A stretch of DNA of 64,000 bases from Amaurobius ferox (taxonomy: Eukaryota > Arthropoda > Arachnida > Araneae > Amaurobiidae), in contig OX578136.1 of assembly GCA_951213105.1 (NCBI GenBank), positions 151,424,678 through 151,488,677 on the forward strand. The letters run 5' to 3'. Positions 34,410 to 46,253 of this stretch are shown here, in pieces. The notes beneath the pieces are model-generated. The model worked only from the letters and a program-made list of their open reading frames with translations, did not search any database and had not been told where the DNA came from. The first letter of the stretch is position 1, and each line of letters starts with the position of its first letter. The translations under genes and the position numbers were made by a program.

Positions 34410-35515
34410 TGTACTATTCTTTTTGAAAAAAAAAATGTCCTTGAAATATATATTCTTCAGGATCTGCTATAGAGCTCAGAAAATGATTGGTTTGAATTTA
34501 GCACCCAATTCCAAAGGAGAATAGGGGATTCTCTAAGAATTTCAACTTCTTTCTCCTTTTCCATTTCCAGTCCAAAATTTTTCGTTTTACATGAAGCATC
34601 TATTTCTCATGATTGGCAATAGCTACAGCTTCGAAAATGATTGATATGGTTTCACCATCAAACTTGGAAGGAGATAGGGTAATCCACTAAGCAATTTGAT
34701 TTCCGGTTTCTCTTCCACTTCCGATTCAAAAAATTTCCTTGAAACACATATTTCTCAGGATCGGCTATAGATAAAGCGTAGAAAATAACTGATATGGATT
34801 AAGCTTCGAATTCCAAAAGGGCTAAAAGCATTCACTAAGGATTACCACTTCAGGTTCTTGATGCGTCACTTCTGATTAAAAAATTTACGTTTTCCTTGAA
34901 GCATCTACTTCTCGGGATCTGTTATAGATAGAGCTGACCCTAACAGCATTTTTTTTCACAGTGACGTAAGATTTACGTCACACAGTGACTTTGGGACGTC
35001 ACAGGACGTCGCAGTACTTCTCGGCAATGTCATATTGAGGTCACCGCAAAGTTATTTTAGTCATTTTCATGGTCGTTTGTGACGTCGCATATTAACTTGT
35101 TTGTGACGTCACATTGTAATTGCTATTGTAATGTCGTCACATTGTTACGTGTTAATTACATTATGGAAACGTCACAGAATGTAGTCACAATGAAGTTACA
35201 AAGTTACTAATACGTAACGTCGCATAGAAGTCACAAATATGATGTCACATTGTGACCCAGGTGTCACGTGACTACAACGTCACTGTCACACATGTGATGA
35301 TCTTTGCTGTGAAGGGAGATGATGGACTTGGATTCAAAATCAAAATCTGGTGGAAAATTTCACTTCCGATTCAAAGAAAAATTCCTTGAAACGAATATAT
35401 CTGAGTATTGGCTATAGATATAGCTTAGATGATGAATATAAATTTAGTATCGAATTCCACAAGGGTAGGGGTTCATTAAGGATTTCCAATACTGGAGATG
35501 TCACTTTAGGTTTTC
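34410..35515. repeat. Diverged ~150-bp tandem repeat, split by a MITE
   Basis: Units share TCCTTGAAAC, ATTTCTCAGGATCGGCTATA, GAAAATGATTGATATGG, CGAATTCCAAAAGG and ATTCACTAAGGATT. The CCTTGAA anchor recurs at about 34438, 34582 (variant), 34736, 34892 and 35389, so the period is about 145-156 bp. MITE C2 interrupts the fourth unit after CTATAGATAGAGCTGA. Old, diverged tandem array of about five units. Confidence 0.82.
34938..35316. mobile_element. MITE C, copy C2
   Basis: Closely matches C1 at 15206-15579. It starts CCCTAACAGCA and ends TGCTGTGAAGGG, with internal CGTCAC/GTGACG motifs. It sits inside the ~150-bp tandem repeat, so it inserted after that array formed. The shared outer bases CCCT/AGGG extend the terminal inverted repeat. 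Confidence 0.9.
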
Positions 35516-35731
35516 TGGCAATTCGTATGACTGTTCAAAATGAATATGCAAAAAAGAATTAAAATGTTTAACAGTTCTGTTTGAAACAAAGTGTACACAC
35601 CAATTACCTCCATGTGAAGGCTCCTTCACAGAGTTTTTGTTTCAATTAATGGATTAGTATGAGAGTTATCGCTATGTTTATGCAATAGTGATTTGATTCA
35701 TGAATGTATTGCTTCTTCATTGATTCCTTAT

Positions 35732-35872
35732 CTACAGTGACGATAGAAACAACACTTTTCAGGTTCATCCATATTGTATAAGCTGGCTAGACTAATTGAG
35801 TCCGCTATGTCACCAAATTGGAATTATTATGTTCGAGAAAGTGTCTCTGTTGATGATTTGATGTTCGAATGC
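35732..35872. repeat. Dispersed repeat D, copy D2
   Basis: Matches D1 at TACAGTGACGATAGAAAC, AGGTTCATCCATATTGTATA and GCTGGCTAGACTAAT, and D3 at CGAGAAAGTGTC and GATGATTTGA. The order of blocks is conserved across the three copies. Confidence 0.7.
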
Positions 35873-36599
35873 ATTTTTACCGTGTCACGGCTCCTCCTCT
35901 TTGATGTTACACTTGTGGAATCGGGATGGACATCCTTTTATGACCAAATTATAGCACTGAAGTATTCAATGAACCAGAAGTGATTTATAGATGCCAAATT
36001 TGCTCACACATGTGTGATTAAATGCTTAACAGTTCATTCTTCTTATTCGTGGATATTTTTGACATGTTTCATGGGGTCATAGAAAATCTTTTGTAATAAA
36101 TCAAATCATTATGCTATTAAAATAAAAAAAAATCGAAAATATGGCAGAACTGTCCATTTCTCTAAATAAGCCCTGGTAAATTTTTGAAATTTCAGAACTA
36201 TATTCTAATGTTCACCTATGTGGTATATATCAAAATTTGAACGAAGACGTGAAATATTATAACAATGCAAATACAAATTCTTACGAAAATAAATAGTAAG
36301 CGGACATTTAAATTTTATCTCAAATGTACTTATTTAGTATTTTCTTGCGAAGCTTCTGATGGTATTTTGAGGAACTGCTAATGGTATCTTGAGGAACTGC
36401 TGCTTGGTGATGGCTGAAATATGTTATACCTCAGCATACGTTGTTTTGCCTTTACGAGCCTAGCTGACTTTCTTTCAATGGACTAATTAATGCTATGATA
36501 TGTTTGTTAAAGGTGTATCTAAATGAATAAAGCAGATATAACAATTCAAATGGAAATATTCCCATAGTTACTATCCAATTTAAAACAAACGTAACATTT
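35873..36599. other. No gene seen
   Basis: AT-rich. A short direct repeat (ATGGTATCTTGAGGAACTGC-like) occurs at about 36358-36400. Nothing else assignable. Confidence 0.45.
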
Positions 36600-38662
36600 T
36601 TAACACTTTACAACAAAGTTGAAAAGTGTTTATGACGTTGTTCATTCTGTCTGTCTGTCTGTCTGTCTGTCTGTCCGTTAGCACGATAACTGCCGTAAAA
36701 ATGAGTTTATCAAAATGAAATTTTAGTATGTTGTTCAGTCGGTTTGTAGGACCTATGGGACTATAAATAAATAATATCACCCAATTAGTTTTTTATTGAA
36801 CCCGGGTTGAAAAAATGAAATACATTGAACCCTATGGGACCTAATTTTTCAAACATTTTTTAAGTAAATTTAAAATTCACGAATTGCTTCGAAATTTTTA
36901 GGAAATATTCACATTATCCCATAGAATATATGAAAAAAAATTCAGTAAAATATGTTAAGTAGTTTTTTAATTAAAAAAAATTTTAATATAGGGAAAAAAA
37001 CAAATTCAATTAAATTCTGACTTTGGGATATCTTCCAGAAAGAAAAGAAAGAGATATTATATAATAGATATCTCTCCATTTGTTTAAACGTTTTGCATAT
37101 GGGAGTGGCTTCATATTTTAAAGTAAATTTGGTAGATAACAATTTTTCTTTTTTTTTAAATTTTATATAACTCTTCATGAAAAAATTTATTTGATGGCAT
37201 TTTAAATGCACTTCCCTACGTCCTAGAGAGTTAAAATTTGGTACACAGCTTAAATTTGTTGAACATTTTATTCGACAAAAATTTGATGGATCTTTAAATA
37301 TAGATCATACATTTTTTTCGAAATGGCCTGAAAATAATCCCCGTTCACTTCTATAAATCATTGTTTGTAATATTGTTAAAAATTCTGATGTGGACAGCAC
37401 ATGTCTTTCACTGCAGACTCATATTCGTTCTCTTTATTTATTCAATGATAATTTGAGTTTATCTGTACAACATAAGTATTTTAAATGACATTGAATTTAC
37501 CCGTTAAACTTAAATTTGGTTCTCATTTGATAGCTGGACTTATTGTCAAAGGTGGCGTAGCGAAAACGCGAAAAAACTAGAATATCTCAAAAACGGCTAG
37601 TCCTAGAGTAATGGGGTTAGTCTTATTCTTTTTGTTGTCAAAAATCACATATAAAATAGGAATTTAACTGATATAATTGAGCACACGTAGTCTTTTATTT
37701 TTATATATAACGATTTTTGCTGGCCATTTCGCAAAAATAGCCCATTCCTTTTTCCCGAATCGTACTAGAATAACCTACAAATGACTTATATACAAAATTT
37801 TGTTAAATTTGGTATATAAATCACTTGTCGGTTATTGAAATATTATACACCAAATTTTGTTAAATTTGGTTCATTAGTTTTTAGCTAGAGTGGATAAAGG
37901 CAATTTCTGCGGCCATTTCGCAAAGAAGGCAGATTCTTTTATTACGAATCGTACTATAATCTAATGAACATCAGGATTTCCCACAAAAAACATACCTACC
38001 AAATTGTATGAAATTCGGTCCATTAGTTTTTAAATTTGAGTGGATGTAATATCCACACAGACACACAGAAACATACACAGATACACCCCTACACACACAG
38101 ACGTCTTCCTAAAAGTAGTTTTTTCGTGTTCTAGAAGTCCCAAAACGTGTAGATCCTTTGAAAATTCGAGTTCCGATCTTCGGCACGATTCCAATACTTT
38201 GAGTACATACACATACACATATATATTATCTGTGTATTATCTGTGTATCTAAATTCCGTGCCTATGCAATTACAATAGTTGTGATTTTAAATGATCCCTA
38301 AACTTTTATTATTTCTTCAAGGAAGCCTAATTTTAACATATGCAGAATGCAAATATCTCAAGCGATTGTAAGATGAATTACATAAGAATTGCTGTATTTT
38401 TTTCACACAAAATTATTTAGCTCTGGAGTCTGGAATACAAGTTATATGAATGAAATATTCATTGATTTTGCATAAAGAATCAGATGATTTATATTTCGAT
38501 ACAGTTTTAAATATTTAAATATAATAAATTACTGTAGTACTGTGATAATGTAAAAGATATTACCACTGAATGAATCACATTTTAGAAATTTTTAAATGAA
38601 ATTACATTTCAGTTGGAAAGTGTTTCATAATCAATGCTTATGCATGATTGATCTTTCTTGTT
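36600..38662 (+). mobile_element. Composite B/A element, copy B3
   Basis: Left part is family B: hairpin TTAACACTTTACAAC.., (TCTG)n at 36647-36675, ACCCAATTAG and AACCCTATGGGACC. From about 36972 it switches to a ~1.26-kb segment holding TCTTCCAGAAAG, a second unnamed block, and a minus-strand family A body (GATGTGGACAGCAC at about 37385, CA-rich microsatellite at about 38056-38100, CCAATACTTT at 38191). At about 38237 it returns to family B (TGTGTATCTAAATTCCGTG) and runs to the B terminus. The middle of normal B (ACGTGACCCACTTC to CCGCTTTATTTTTG) is replaced, not merely interrupted. The same structure recurs at 51900-53980. Confidence 0.9.
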
Positions 38663-39220
38663 TTTTCTTAAAATGGTATTTCTCTATATAAGTCGTTTTG
38701 ATATCACAAGGCCTCGGCCTACAAAGCACACACCCTGAGAAATGCTGTATTTCAGAGAGAGTTTCGGAAAAACTTTTGCATTTAACGATTTTTATACTCT
38801 TCATACCTATTTATCTCTAATTTTTCACTCTTGACATCCAAAATGAACGAGCCTATGTCAACTTCCTTCAATGCCTTATATTCAATAGCTTGATTTTACC
38901 TGTTAGCTACTAGTGCCCATGATCGAGGATAAATGTTAAAATATTTACAGCAAACGAATATTTACATTTATATTCATCGCAGATGTCTATTTGTATTTCT
39001 ACGTGTTTTATGTACTTATGAAAAAATTAGCTATGTCGTCTGTTTGTCTTTCAACGAGTCTTTTACAATTTGGGTTTGTTCGAAAGTCACTGCAATTTAA
39101 AATGCAAACTAGAAATAAAAGAAAAATGTTTTTAATGTTAATTTGCCTTTCGTATGTTAATGCTTGATGTTAAATTTTACCTATGTGAATATTTAAAATT
39201 TTTATTTAAATTATTCATTT
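38663..39220. other. No gene seen
   Basis: AT-rich, unassigned. Confidence 0.45.
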
Positions 39221-39832
39221 TTAATACTTCCTAACATGGTTGAAAAGTGTTTATGACTTTGATCATATCATTCTGCCTGTCTGTCCGTTAGCACAATAAC
39301 CCCCTTAAAAATTACTTTATCGAAATAAAATTTTAGTATGTTGTTGAGACGGTCTGTAAGACGTCTGAGAATGAAAATGAATAACATCGCGGAATTACTT
39401 ATGGATTTAACAAGGGTTTAAAAAAAATGAAATACATTGAACCCTATGGGTATTAATTTTTCAACAGTTTTTAAACAGAATTAAAATTTACAACTTGCTT
39501 CGAAAATGTTAGGAAATATTCAAATTATCACATAAAATGTGCAAAAGAATATTATCAAAATATGCTAGGTAGTTTTTTAAATAAAAATTGAAATAATAAT
39601 TACACCCGCATTATATGAAGAGATCACGTGACTCAAAATAAAATATGGCATCCATTTCTTCTCCTGTGTAAAAACTGTCATGTTTAAAGATCATAAAAAT
39701 TTATATTTAGTGTTGCATCCGTCATAAAACCGCTTCATTTTTGCATATTATCTGTGTGTCTGAATTCTGTGCCAACAATATTTTTCATTTTAAATGATCA
39801 CTAAACTTTGATTATTCCTACAACGAAACCCA
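39221..39832 (+). mobile_element. Family B element, copy B4 (3'-truncated)
   Basis: Left end TTAATACTTCCTAACATGG then TTGAAAAGTGTTTATGACTT, a short TGCCTGTCTGTCC tract, and family blocks to TATTCCTACAACGAAACCC. It stops there, before the terminal part, at the junction with GTGACGCCGAACCC. Confidence 0.85.
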
Positions 39833-40012
39833 GTGACGCCGAACCCATTAGTGCATGCAACTTGCACCCACAGAAATTGTTGGTGTTGTTAATCTTCTGT
39901 TATTTTTTGTTAACTGTTATTTATTAACTGTTTTTATAAACTGTTATTTTTTGTTGGTGTTAATCTTCTTTAAATCGTATTAGAATGAGAATTTCCCGAG
40001 AAAACTATTTAA
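39833..40012. other. Short unassigned stretch with a local duplication
   Basis: TTAATCTTCT and CTGTTATTTTTTGTT each occur more than once between 39889 and 39975. Otherwise unassigned. Confidence 0.4.
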
Positions 40013-41048
40013 AATGAAAAAAATCTGATGTGGACAACACATAACTTTCCTTATATAATACAACGAATTTGCTACTTTTACAGTAAAAAAATAGGTTTTT
40101 CTTATAGTAGATACTTATATTCTTTCCAAGATATTGAATTTTCGTCAATTAATTTGTCATTTTCATTGATTTAGCGTCATTCTTATCCATTTGGCGAGAT
40201 TTTCGTTAATTTGGCAACATTTAAAAAGTCGCCAAATTGGCGATATTCCGCCAAATTCGTCACCAAAATCTCGCCAAGCGTTATAAACGGAGAAATAAGT
40301 TATCCTTATAGCAGATAAATGACTATTGGTGTTCGAATACAAAACTCAAAGTATCTTTTCTCATGAATAGAACAAGCTAGATACACGAGAAAGATGTCAC
40401 CCAATTTATCGCATGATATTACATTTGAAAAGTGAACATGTTTCTCAACAGTTAATATATTTTTTTTAATTTATGGGATTTTTTGATAAATTTATTTAAA
40501 ACATGTGCAATATCTCGAGAACGATTCGTGCTAGCGTTCTAAAGTTTATGTCAATCGTTGTCTAAGGAAAAATTCCATAAGAAATGTCTATTTGCGTAAC
40601 TTTATTAAAGATTTTGATTTTTTGATGATTTTTTCAAGATTTCACTCGAAAATTTAGAAGATTCCAAACATTCGATTACGTTTAAAAACAATAGGCTTCC
40701 AGTATTCACGGATTGTGATTTTTGTACCAAATTTCATTCGAATCGCTCCATTCGTTCGTGAGATATCGTCTCCATAGACTCACTGACACACACATACTTT
40801 CACACACACACATACACACACACACACACATACTTTCACACACACACACACACACATACTTTCACACACACACACACACATACTTTCACACACACACATA
40901 CTTTCACACACACACATCACCTCAAAAATGTTTGGTTCGTGATCAGAGATGCTTGAAATGTGCTCTCCCATCGAAAACTCAAATTCGAATTTTCGACCCC
41001 ATCACAGTACGTTCCTTATACATTATGTATATAAGGAAAGTAAAAAAA
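40013..41048 (-). mobile_element. Family A element, divergent subfamily, copy A6
   Basis: Family A ends frame it: AATCTGATGTGGACAACACA at 40024-40043, and the hairpin end TTCCTTATACATTATGTATA with AAGGAAAG at about 41011-41046. The interior differs from other copies but keeps the same plan and phrases in minus orientation (ATCTCGAGAACGATTCGTGC, AATTTCATTCGAATCGCTCC) plus a long CA microsatellite near the hairpin end. About 40235-40280 has several GCCAAATTCG/TTGGCGA phrases. It is the best guide to the decayed copy at 14950-17099. Confidence 0.78.
40785..40918. repeat. CA microsatellite with CACATACTTT interruptions
   Basis: (CA)n broken by regularly spaced ATACTTT. It produces long artefactual open frames on both strands. 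Confidence 0.95.
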
Positions 41049-41536
41049 AGAAGGCATAAATGAACAATTCAAGCTCACAATTGAATTCTTTAGTTTGAAG
41101 CAATTGCTTACACTACCCCCCTTGATTGACTTATGACCATTACCACCTAATAGAAATGGTTTTGGTTTGACCTCAAAAGATCGTTGCAGTCGGTGGTCGA
41201 GTTATAAAATAGAGCTGTTGAAAAGTTAGCTACCTCCTTCGAGGAGTAATTTAATTGATACTAGCTCTTTGGCTACCTCACGTTCCCTCAAACTGTTCGG
41301 ACATTGATAGTATTGCGGTCGACTATGGTTGCTATGTGTGCTTTATCATATCTAGGATAATCCAACTTAAAATAAGTTTTAACAAATTCTAGGTTATGGG
41401 TGCTAAAAGAACTTAAAATTACCAAATAAAATTGCTATGGATGCGTTGCAGCCACTACAAAATTCTGAGCAAATATCTTTTATTGTTGAAAAGGACATTA
41501 TGCAAGATATTCCGTTTCAGTGGGCGCAAGAACAAT
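41049..41536. other. No gene seen
   Basis: Unassigned sequence between elements A6 and B5. Confidence 0.4.
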
Positions 41537-42136
41537 ATTTAAACAAGAAAGATCAATCATGTATAAAGCATTGCTTATGAAACGCTTTCCAACTGCAATG
41601 CAATTTTATTTAAACATCTCTAAAATGTGATAAATTCAGCGGTGATATTTTAAAAATTATCACAATACTACAATACTTTATTATATTTGAAAACTCAAAA
41701 CTTCATCGAAAAAAATGAACTTTATTCGAATGACGACATCGAAATATAAATCGCCTGGTTCTCTATATAAAAACCGTGAATATTTCATTCACAAACTTTT
41801 ATTCCATTCCTTTCATTCAGCGGTGTTATTTTTAAAATTATTACAATACTACAATAATTTATTTTACTTAAAAACTTAAAACCATGGAGGTAAAAGTACT
41901 TTTTAACTCCATGCTTCATCGAAAAAGGCAATATTATAAAATCGTCCGCATCTCTATGTAAAATCAATCAATGTTTTATTTATATCAGCTATATTCCAGA
42001 CTCCAGAGCTAAATAATTTTGCGTTAAAAAAATTCAGTATTTCTTTTATAACTCATCTTACATCTTGATGTGTTTACATTCTGCATCCATTAAAATTAGA
42101 CTTCGTTGTAGAAATAATCAAAGTTTGATGATCATG
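41537..42136 (-). mobile_element. Family B element, copy B5 (truncated)
   Basis: Starts with AACAAGAAAGATCAATCATG (the B right terminus in reverse) and runs through ATATAAATCGCCTGG, GACTCCAGAGCTAAATAAT and GAAATAATCAAAGTTTGATG. The match stops at about 42136. An internal segment (TACAATAATTTATTTTACTT and neighbours, 41815-41960) is an extra diverged repeat of the terminal part. Confidence 0.85.
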
Positions 42137-42762
42137 GGGGAAATCACCTTGGCCAGCACATTAAACACTGATATTAGACCAAAATCTAAACCTCAGTTAC
42201 TCCTTAAATAATTGTTTTGTGATAACAAAATTTTTTATGTACAATCCAACACACTTTATAAAATTATAAATATAAACATTGTCAATAAATGAGTAACAGA
42301 AATAATTAATTAAATAGTAAACACATTCATGTTTATCAAAAATCAGATTTCATATGGATACCTTGCGTGCAGGATTTCAAAAGAACTGTTATGCATTTTT
42401 ACTTAATATTTTATATATAAACTCTGCAAGAGGTATGTTTCAGACTATGACTCAATTTATAATGAAAAATGGAGTCAAAATAAAAATTCGAGGCACTTAT
42501 ATAAATGAAATTTTAAAATTCGAAAAAAATTATAATCAAAATAATTTTCGATTTTTTTTCAATAAATTTTCCAGAAAATTTAGGTATAGCATGTTCACAT
42601 ATGCAATATGAAATAGCATGAACATTTTTAGAATTATATGTTCATTAGTTTTGGAGGTATGATGCACACAATGTAAAAAAACATAGTTTTGAGATAAAGT
42701 GCTTTAAAGTCAAAATTTTGTTTAAAATACCTTTCACAATAATTTTTTGAAACATTTATCAT
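42137..42762. other. AT-rich sequence downstream of the transposase remnant
   Basis: No gene is supported. The 85-codon plus-strand open frame (42354-42611) is Lys/Asn/Phe-rich with no known domain. This stretch may be the non-coding end of the Mutator-type element whose coding remnant starts at 42763. Confidence 0.4.
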
Positions 42763-43312
42763 CTAAAACTCTCCAGAAGCATAAGTAGGACCTTCTTTCA
42801 GTGTCACAGCTTCTTCGATTGAGCTTTTGCTTCTTCTTCGTGCTCTTCGAGCCTCCAATGTGCACTCTTCTGTTCGAATTTCTGCCACAGCTATTTGATT
42901 TTTATCTGTTTCTGAAGTATAATGCATAAAAAATTAGTCCAATTCCCTCATTGTATTCAACCGGCTAATTTGACCTTCATTAAAACATATAACTGCTTCA
43001 TTTGTAACAATTTGAACAATTTTTCTGGATGAACCGGATGTTTTCGGACAAAATTTCCAGATGAGAGCATTTAAATTTTCATTTGTATTTTGAGTATGTC
43101 CTCCTAAGCACGCTTTTAACAGAGAAGGCATAGAAATGTCTTTAAAAATGTGTTTAGTGCTATCCATAACTGCAGCTGGAATAAAAGTTGAATGTCTGTA
43201 TGCTTTTTTGCTCACAACAGCTCTTTGGTATGGTCACCAAGAGCTTTCTCCTTTTAGACAAAAGTCATGGAGTGGCTCCTCATCAGGGGAGCGTTTGTGG
43301 TAAATAACTCAT
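42763..43312 (-). pseudogene. Mutator-type transposase, C-terminal part, with stops
   Basis: One minus-strand frame reads HKRSPDEEPLHDFCLKGESS, then W, a TGA stop and PYQRAVVSKKAYRHS. The core follows: MPSLLKACLGGHTQNTNENL, ALIWKFCPKTSGSSRKIVQI, VICFNEGQISRLNTMRELD. A TAA stop comes next, then the basic tail ECTLEARRARRRSKSSIEEA and GPTYASGEF, ending at a TAG (42763-42765). The CLxGxTQNxNExxxxxIWxxCPK core and the YxxGEF end match, from memory, the animal Mutator-like transposase domain family. The upstream catalytic portion is missing or lost in decay. Two in-frame stops in otherwise well-kept sequence suggest a fairly recent loss of function. Confidence 0.75.
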
Positions 43313-43607
43313 TAAAACCTTCTAAATAATTCATTAAATCATGCTCATTGTGTCTAAATAACTCATTAAAACCTTAAAACAATGAAACAAATGGCAGTTG
43401 CAACGGTACTATAAACAAAACACGACAGAACTATAATCAAAATAACACAGTCAATATTAGAACTCAAACATTCAGGAGATTAGCTGACATATGCCTCTGC
43501 AGGGGAAACACTTCTTCTCTTTACATGTAATACCAATAAATCATTGAGGATAGAAGAACAAGAAATAAGTGATCGCGCTACTAAGCATAATGTAAACAAT
43601 TACACAA
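43313..43607. other. Upstream flank of the transposase remnant
   Basis: Contains a direct repeat TAAATAACTCATTAAAACCT (about 43301 and 43354) that ends the transposase homology. Possibly more of the decayed element. No coding call. Confidence 0.4.
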
Positions 43608-43615
43608 CAGACGCC

Positions 43616-43904
43616 TTAGGGCGCGGTAGCCCAGTGGCTAGCGCGCCGGAATTGCCCTCGGTAGGCCCGGGTTCGAGTCCCGTCACTACCAAAACTATCG
43701 CCGTGTTCACAAGGAGTACGATCACGTTAACCATGTGGATCCGTAAGTCCTTCCGAGAGGTTGGTGGTAGGGGAAGGAGGGTACGGTCCCTGTGGATGCC
43801 TCCCCCCACTGGGTTCCGGTCTAAATTGGGTGGCACTTCCCGGCCGTCCAAACAGTTACCTTACACCTTTCTGGTAAGTCGGACGGTCTGGGTCTCAACA
43901 ACAG
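43616..43904 (+). mobile_element. SINE-1, full-length copy
   Basis: Head GGGCGCGGTAGCCCAGTGGC (box A) and CGGGTTCGAGTCCCGTCA (box B), body AGGTTGGTGGTAGGGGAAGG and TGGGTGGCACTTCCCGGCC, tail GTCTCAACAACAGC. Flanking CAGACGCC at 43608-43615 and 43905-43912 is a probable 8-bp target-site duplication. Pol III boxes look intact. The best-preserved SINE in the window. Confidence 0.95.
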
Positions 43905-44110
43905 CAGACGCCGCGATGGCGTCATCGCCGGTTTAAAGAGACTCTCAATAAAATTTGAATGTGTATCTTCACATATTTGGTGATAATTTGGGTTCTATTT
44001 GGAATTTCTTAATAATTTATTTTTATGAATTCTTGACATTCCATTTTATTTTCTCCAAAATGTTTGAAAATTTGATTATTTTTAAGGTTCAAGGTGATGT
44101 CCCCCTCCCT

Positions 44111-44696
44111 TTAAATTAAAAAATATTGTAATTGCGTTGGCGCAGAATACAGATGCACAGAAATTATACAAAAATTAAGCGGTTTTAGGACGAATGCAAC
44201 ATTAAATATAAATTAAAAAGAACTTTAAAAAACATGATTTTGACACTTGGAAAAACGCTGGATGCCATATTTTATTTTGAAGTGGGTCACGTGATCTCTT
44301 CATATAATATAGGTGCAATAAATATCTTAATTTTTATTTTGAAACTACCAAACATATTTTGCTGAAATGTTTTTTATATATTTTATGGGATAATTTGAAT
44401 ATTTTATAAAATTTTGGAAGCAATTTTTGAATTTTAAATTTGCTTAAAAAATGTTTGAAAAATTAGGTCCCATAGGGTTCAATGTACTTCATTTTTTCAA
44501 CCCAGGTTCAATACAAAACTCATTGGGTGATATTATTTATTTACACACACATTCCCATATGTCCCACAGACCGTCTCAACAACATACTAAAATTTCATTT
44601 TGATTAAGTCATTTTTACGGCAGTTATCGTGCGAACGGACAAACAGACAGAATGAACAAAGTCATAAAAACATTCAACTATGTTGTAAAGTATTAA
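44111..44696 (-). mobile_element. Family B element, copy B6 (truncated)
   Basis: Minus-orientation B from the middle (ATTGTAATTGCGTTG, GTGGGTCACGTGATCTCTTC) to the hairpin end TTCAACTATGTTGTAAAGTA and TTAA. The other end is missing. The next copy, B7, abuts at the TTAA. Confidence 0.85.
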
Positions 44697-44939
44697 CAAG
44701 AAAGATCAATCATGCATAAAGCATTGATTATGAAACACTTTCCAACTTCAATGCAATTTTATATAAACATCTCTAAAATGCGGTACATTCCTCAGTAATA
44801 TTTTAAAATTTATCATAATACTACATTAATTTATTATATTTGAAAACTTCATCGAAAACAAATGAAATTTATTCAAATGACGTCATCGAAATATAACACG
44901 CCTGGCTCTCTCTATAAAAGCAGCATTTCATTCATAAAT
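44697..44939 (-). mobile_element. Family B element, copy B7 (fragment)
   Basis: Starts at the B terminus CAAGAAAGATCAATCATGC and runs ~240 bp to TTCATTCATAAA, where B8 begins in the opposite orientation. Confidence 0.85.
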
Positions 44940-44941
44940 TT

Positions 44942-44987
44942 TTAACACTTTACAACAAAGTTGAAAAGTGTTTATGACTTTGTTCAT

Positions 44988-45021
<34 letters not shown>

Positions 45022-46253
45022 CGTTAGCACGATAACTGTCGTAAAAATGACTTAATCAAAATGAAATTTTATTATGTTGTTCAGACGGTCTGTAGGACCT
45101 ATGGGAATATAAATGAATAATATCACACAATTAGTTTTGGATTGAACCCGGGTTGAAAAACTGAAATACATTGAGCCCTATGGGACCTAATTTTTCTAAC
45201 ATTTTTTAAGCGGATTTAAAATTCACAAATTGCTTCGAAAATTTTAGGTAATAGTCAAATTGTTCCATAAAATATATAAAAAAACATTCAGCTAAATATA
45301 TTCAGTAGTTTTTTAAATAAAAATTAAAATAATAATTACACATCTTATATGAAACGATCACGTGACCATGATATGAAACGATCACATGACCCACTTCAAA
45401 ATGATATATGGCATCCATCTTGTTTCAAATTCGTGATTTTTTAAAGTTCTTTTTAATTCATATTGAGTGTTGTATCCATCCTAAAACTACTTTATTTCTG
45501 CTTAAATTCTGTGCATCTACATACTAAAACAACACAATGACAATATATTTGAGTTTAAATTCTCATTCAAATTTGATTATTTCTACAACTAAGCCTATTT
45601 TTCACCTATGTAAAATGTAAACAGCAAAATATGTAGAATAAGTTGTATTAGAATTACTGTATTTCTTTAACACAAAATAATTCAGTCCATGGAGTCTGCA
45701 TGGCTGATATGAATGAAATATTAATTGATTTTATAAACAGAAGGACGATATTTTTCGATGAAGTTTTAAGCATACAGTTTATGAATTGTAGCTCCATGGT
45801 CTTAATTTTTAAATAAAATAAATTATTATAGTATTGTGATGAATGAAATGGAGAAAGTTATGAATGAAATCCTGCTTTTATAGAGAGATCCAGGCGTGTT
45901 ATTTTTTCTATGACGTCATTTGAATTAATGTCAGTTGTTTTCGATGAAGTTTTCAAATATAATAAATTATCGTAGTATTATGATAGATTTAAAAATATTA
46001 CCGTGGAATGTATTGCATTTTAGAGATATTTAAACCACGCAATTTATATTTCAATGCCGTCATTTGAGTGAAGTTCATTTTTTTCGATGAAGGTTTAAGT
46101 TTTCAAATATAATAAATCAATGTAGTATTGTGATAAGTTTTAAAATATTACCGAGGAATGTATAGCATTTTCGACTTTTTTAAATAAAATTGCATTGAAG
46201 TTGGAAAGTGTTTCATAATCAATGCTTTAAGCATGATTGATCTTTCTTGTTTT
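44942..46253 (+). mobile_element. Family B element, copy B8 (full, long form)
   Basis: Complete from TTAACACTTTACAACAAAG (44942) with a (TCTG)n tract at 44990-45021 to the hairpin terminus and TCTTTCTTGTT (46253). Like B2 it has a tandemly repeated ~150-bp block near the right end (GTAGTATTATGATAG, GCATTTTAGAGATAT and so on). It also carries a doubled CACGTGACC/CACATGACC phrase at about 45358-45392. B2 and B8 form one subfamily. Confidence 0.92.

Noticed and set aside
38030..38252. Open frames on both strands (also 53345-53557 and 59346-59595)
   Set aside because: They cover the CA/TCTG microsatellite end of family A copies.
40722..41063. 113-codon open frame rich in His-Thr, with a matching minus-strand frame
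   Set aside because: It is a translation of the CA microsatellite of family A copy A6; no coding evidence.
43544..43936. 130-codon plus-strand and 83-codon minus-strand open frames
   Set aside because: Both overlie the full-length SINE-1 copy at 43616-43904. They are GC-rich SINE sequence, not genes.
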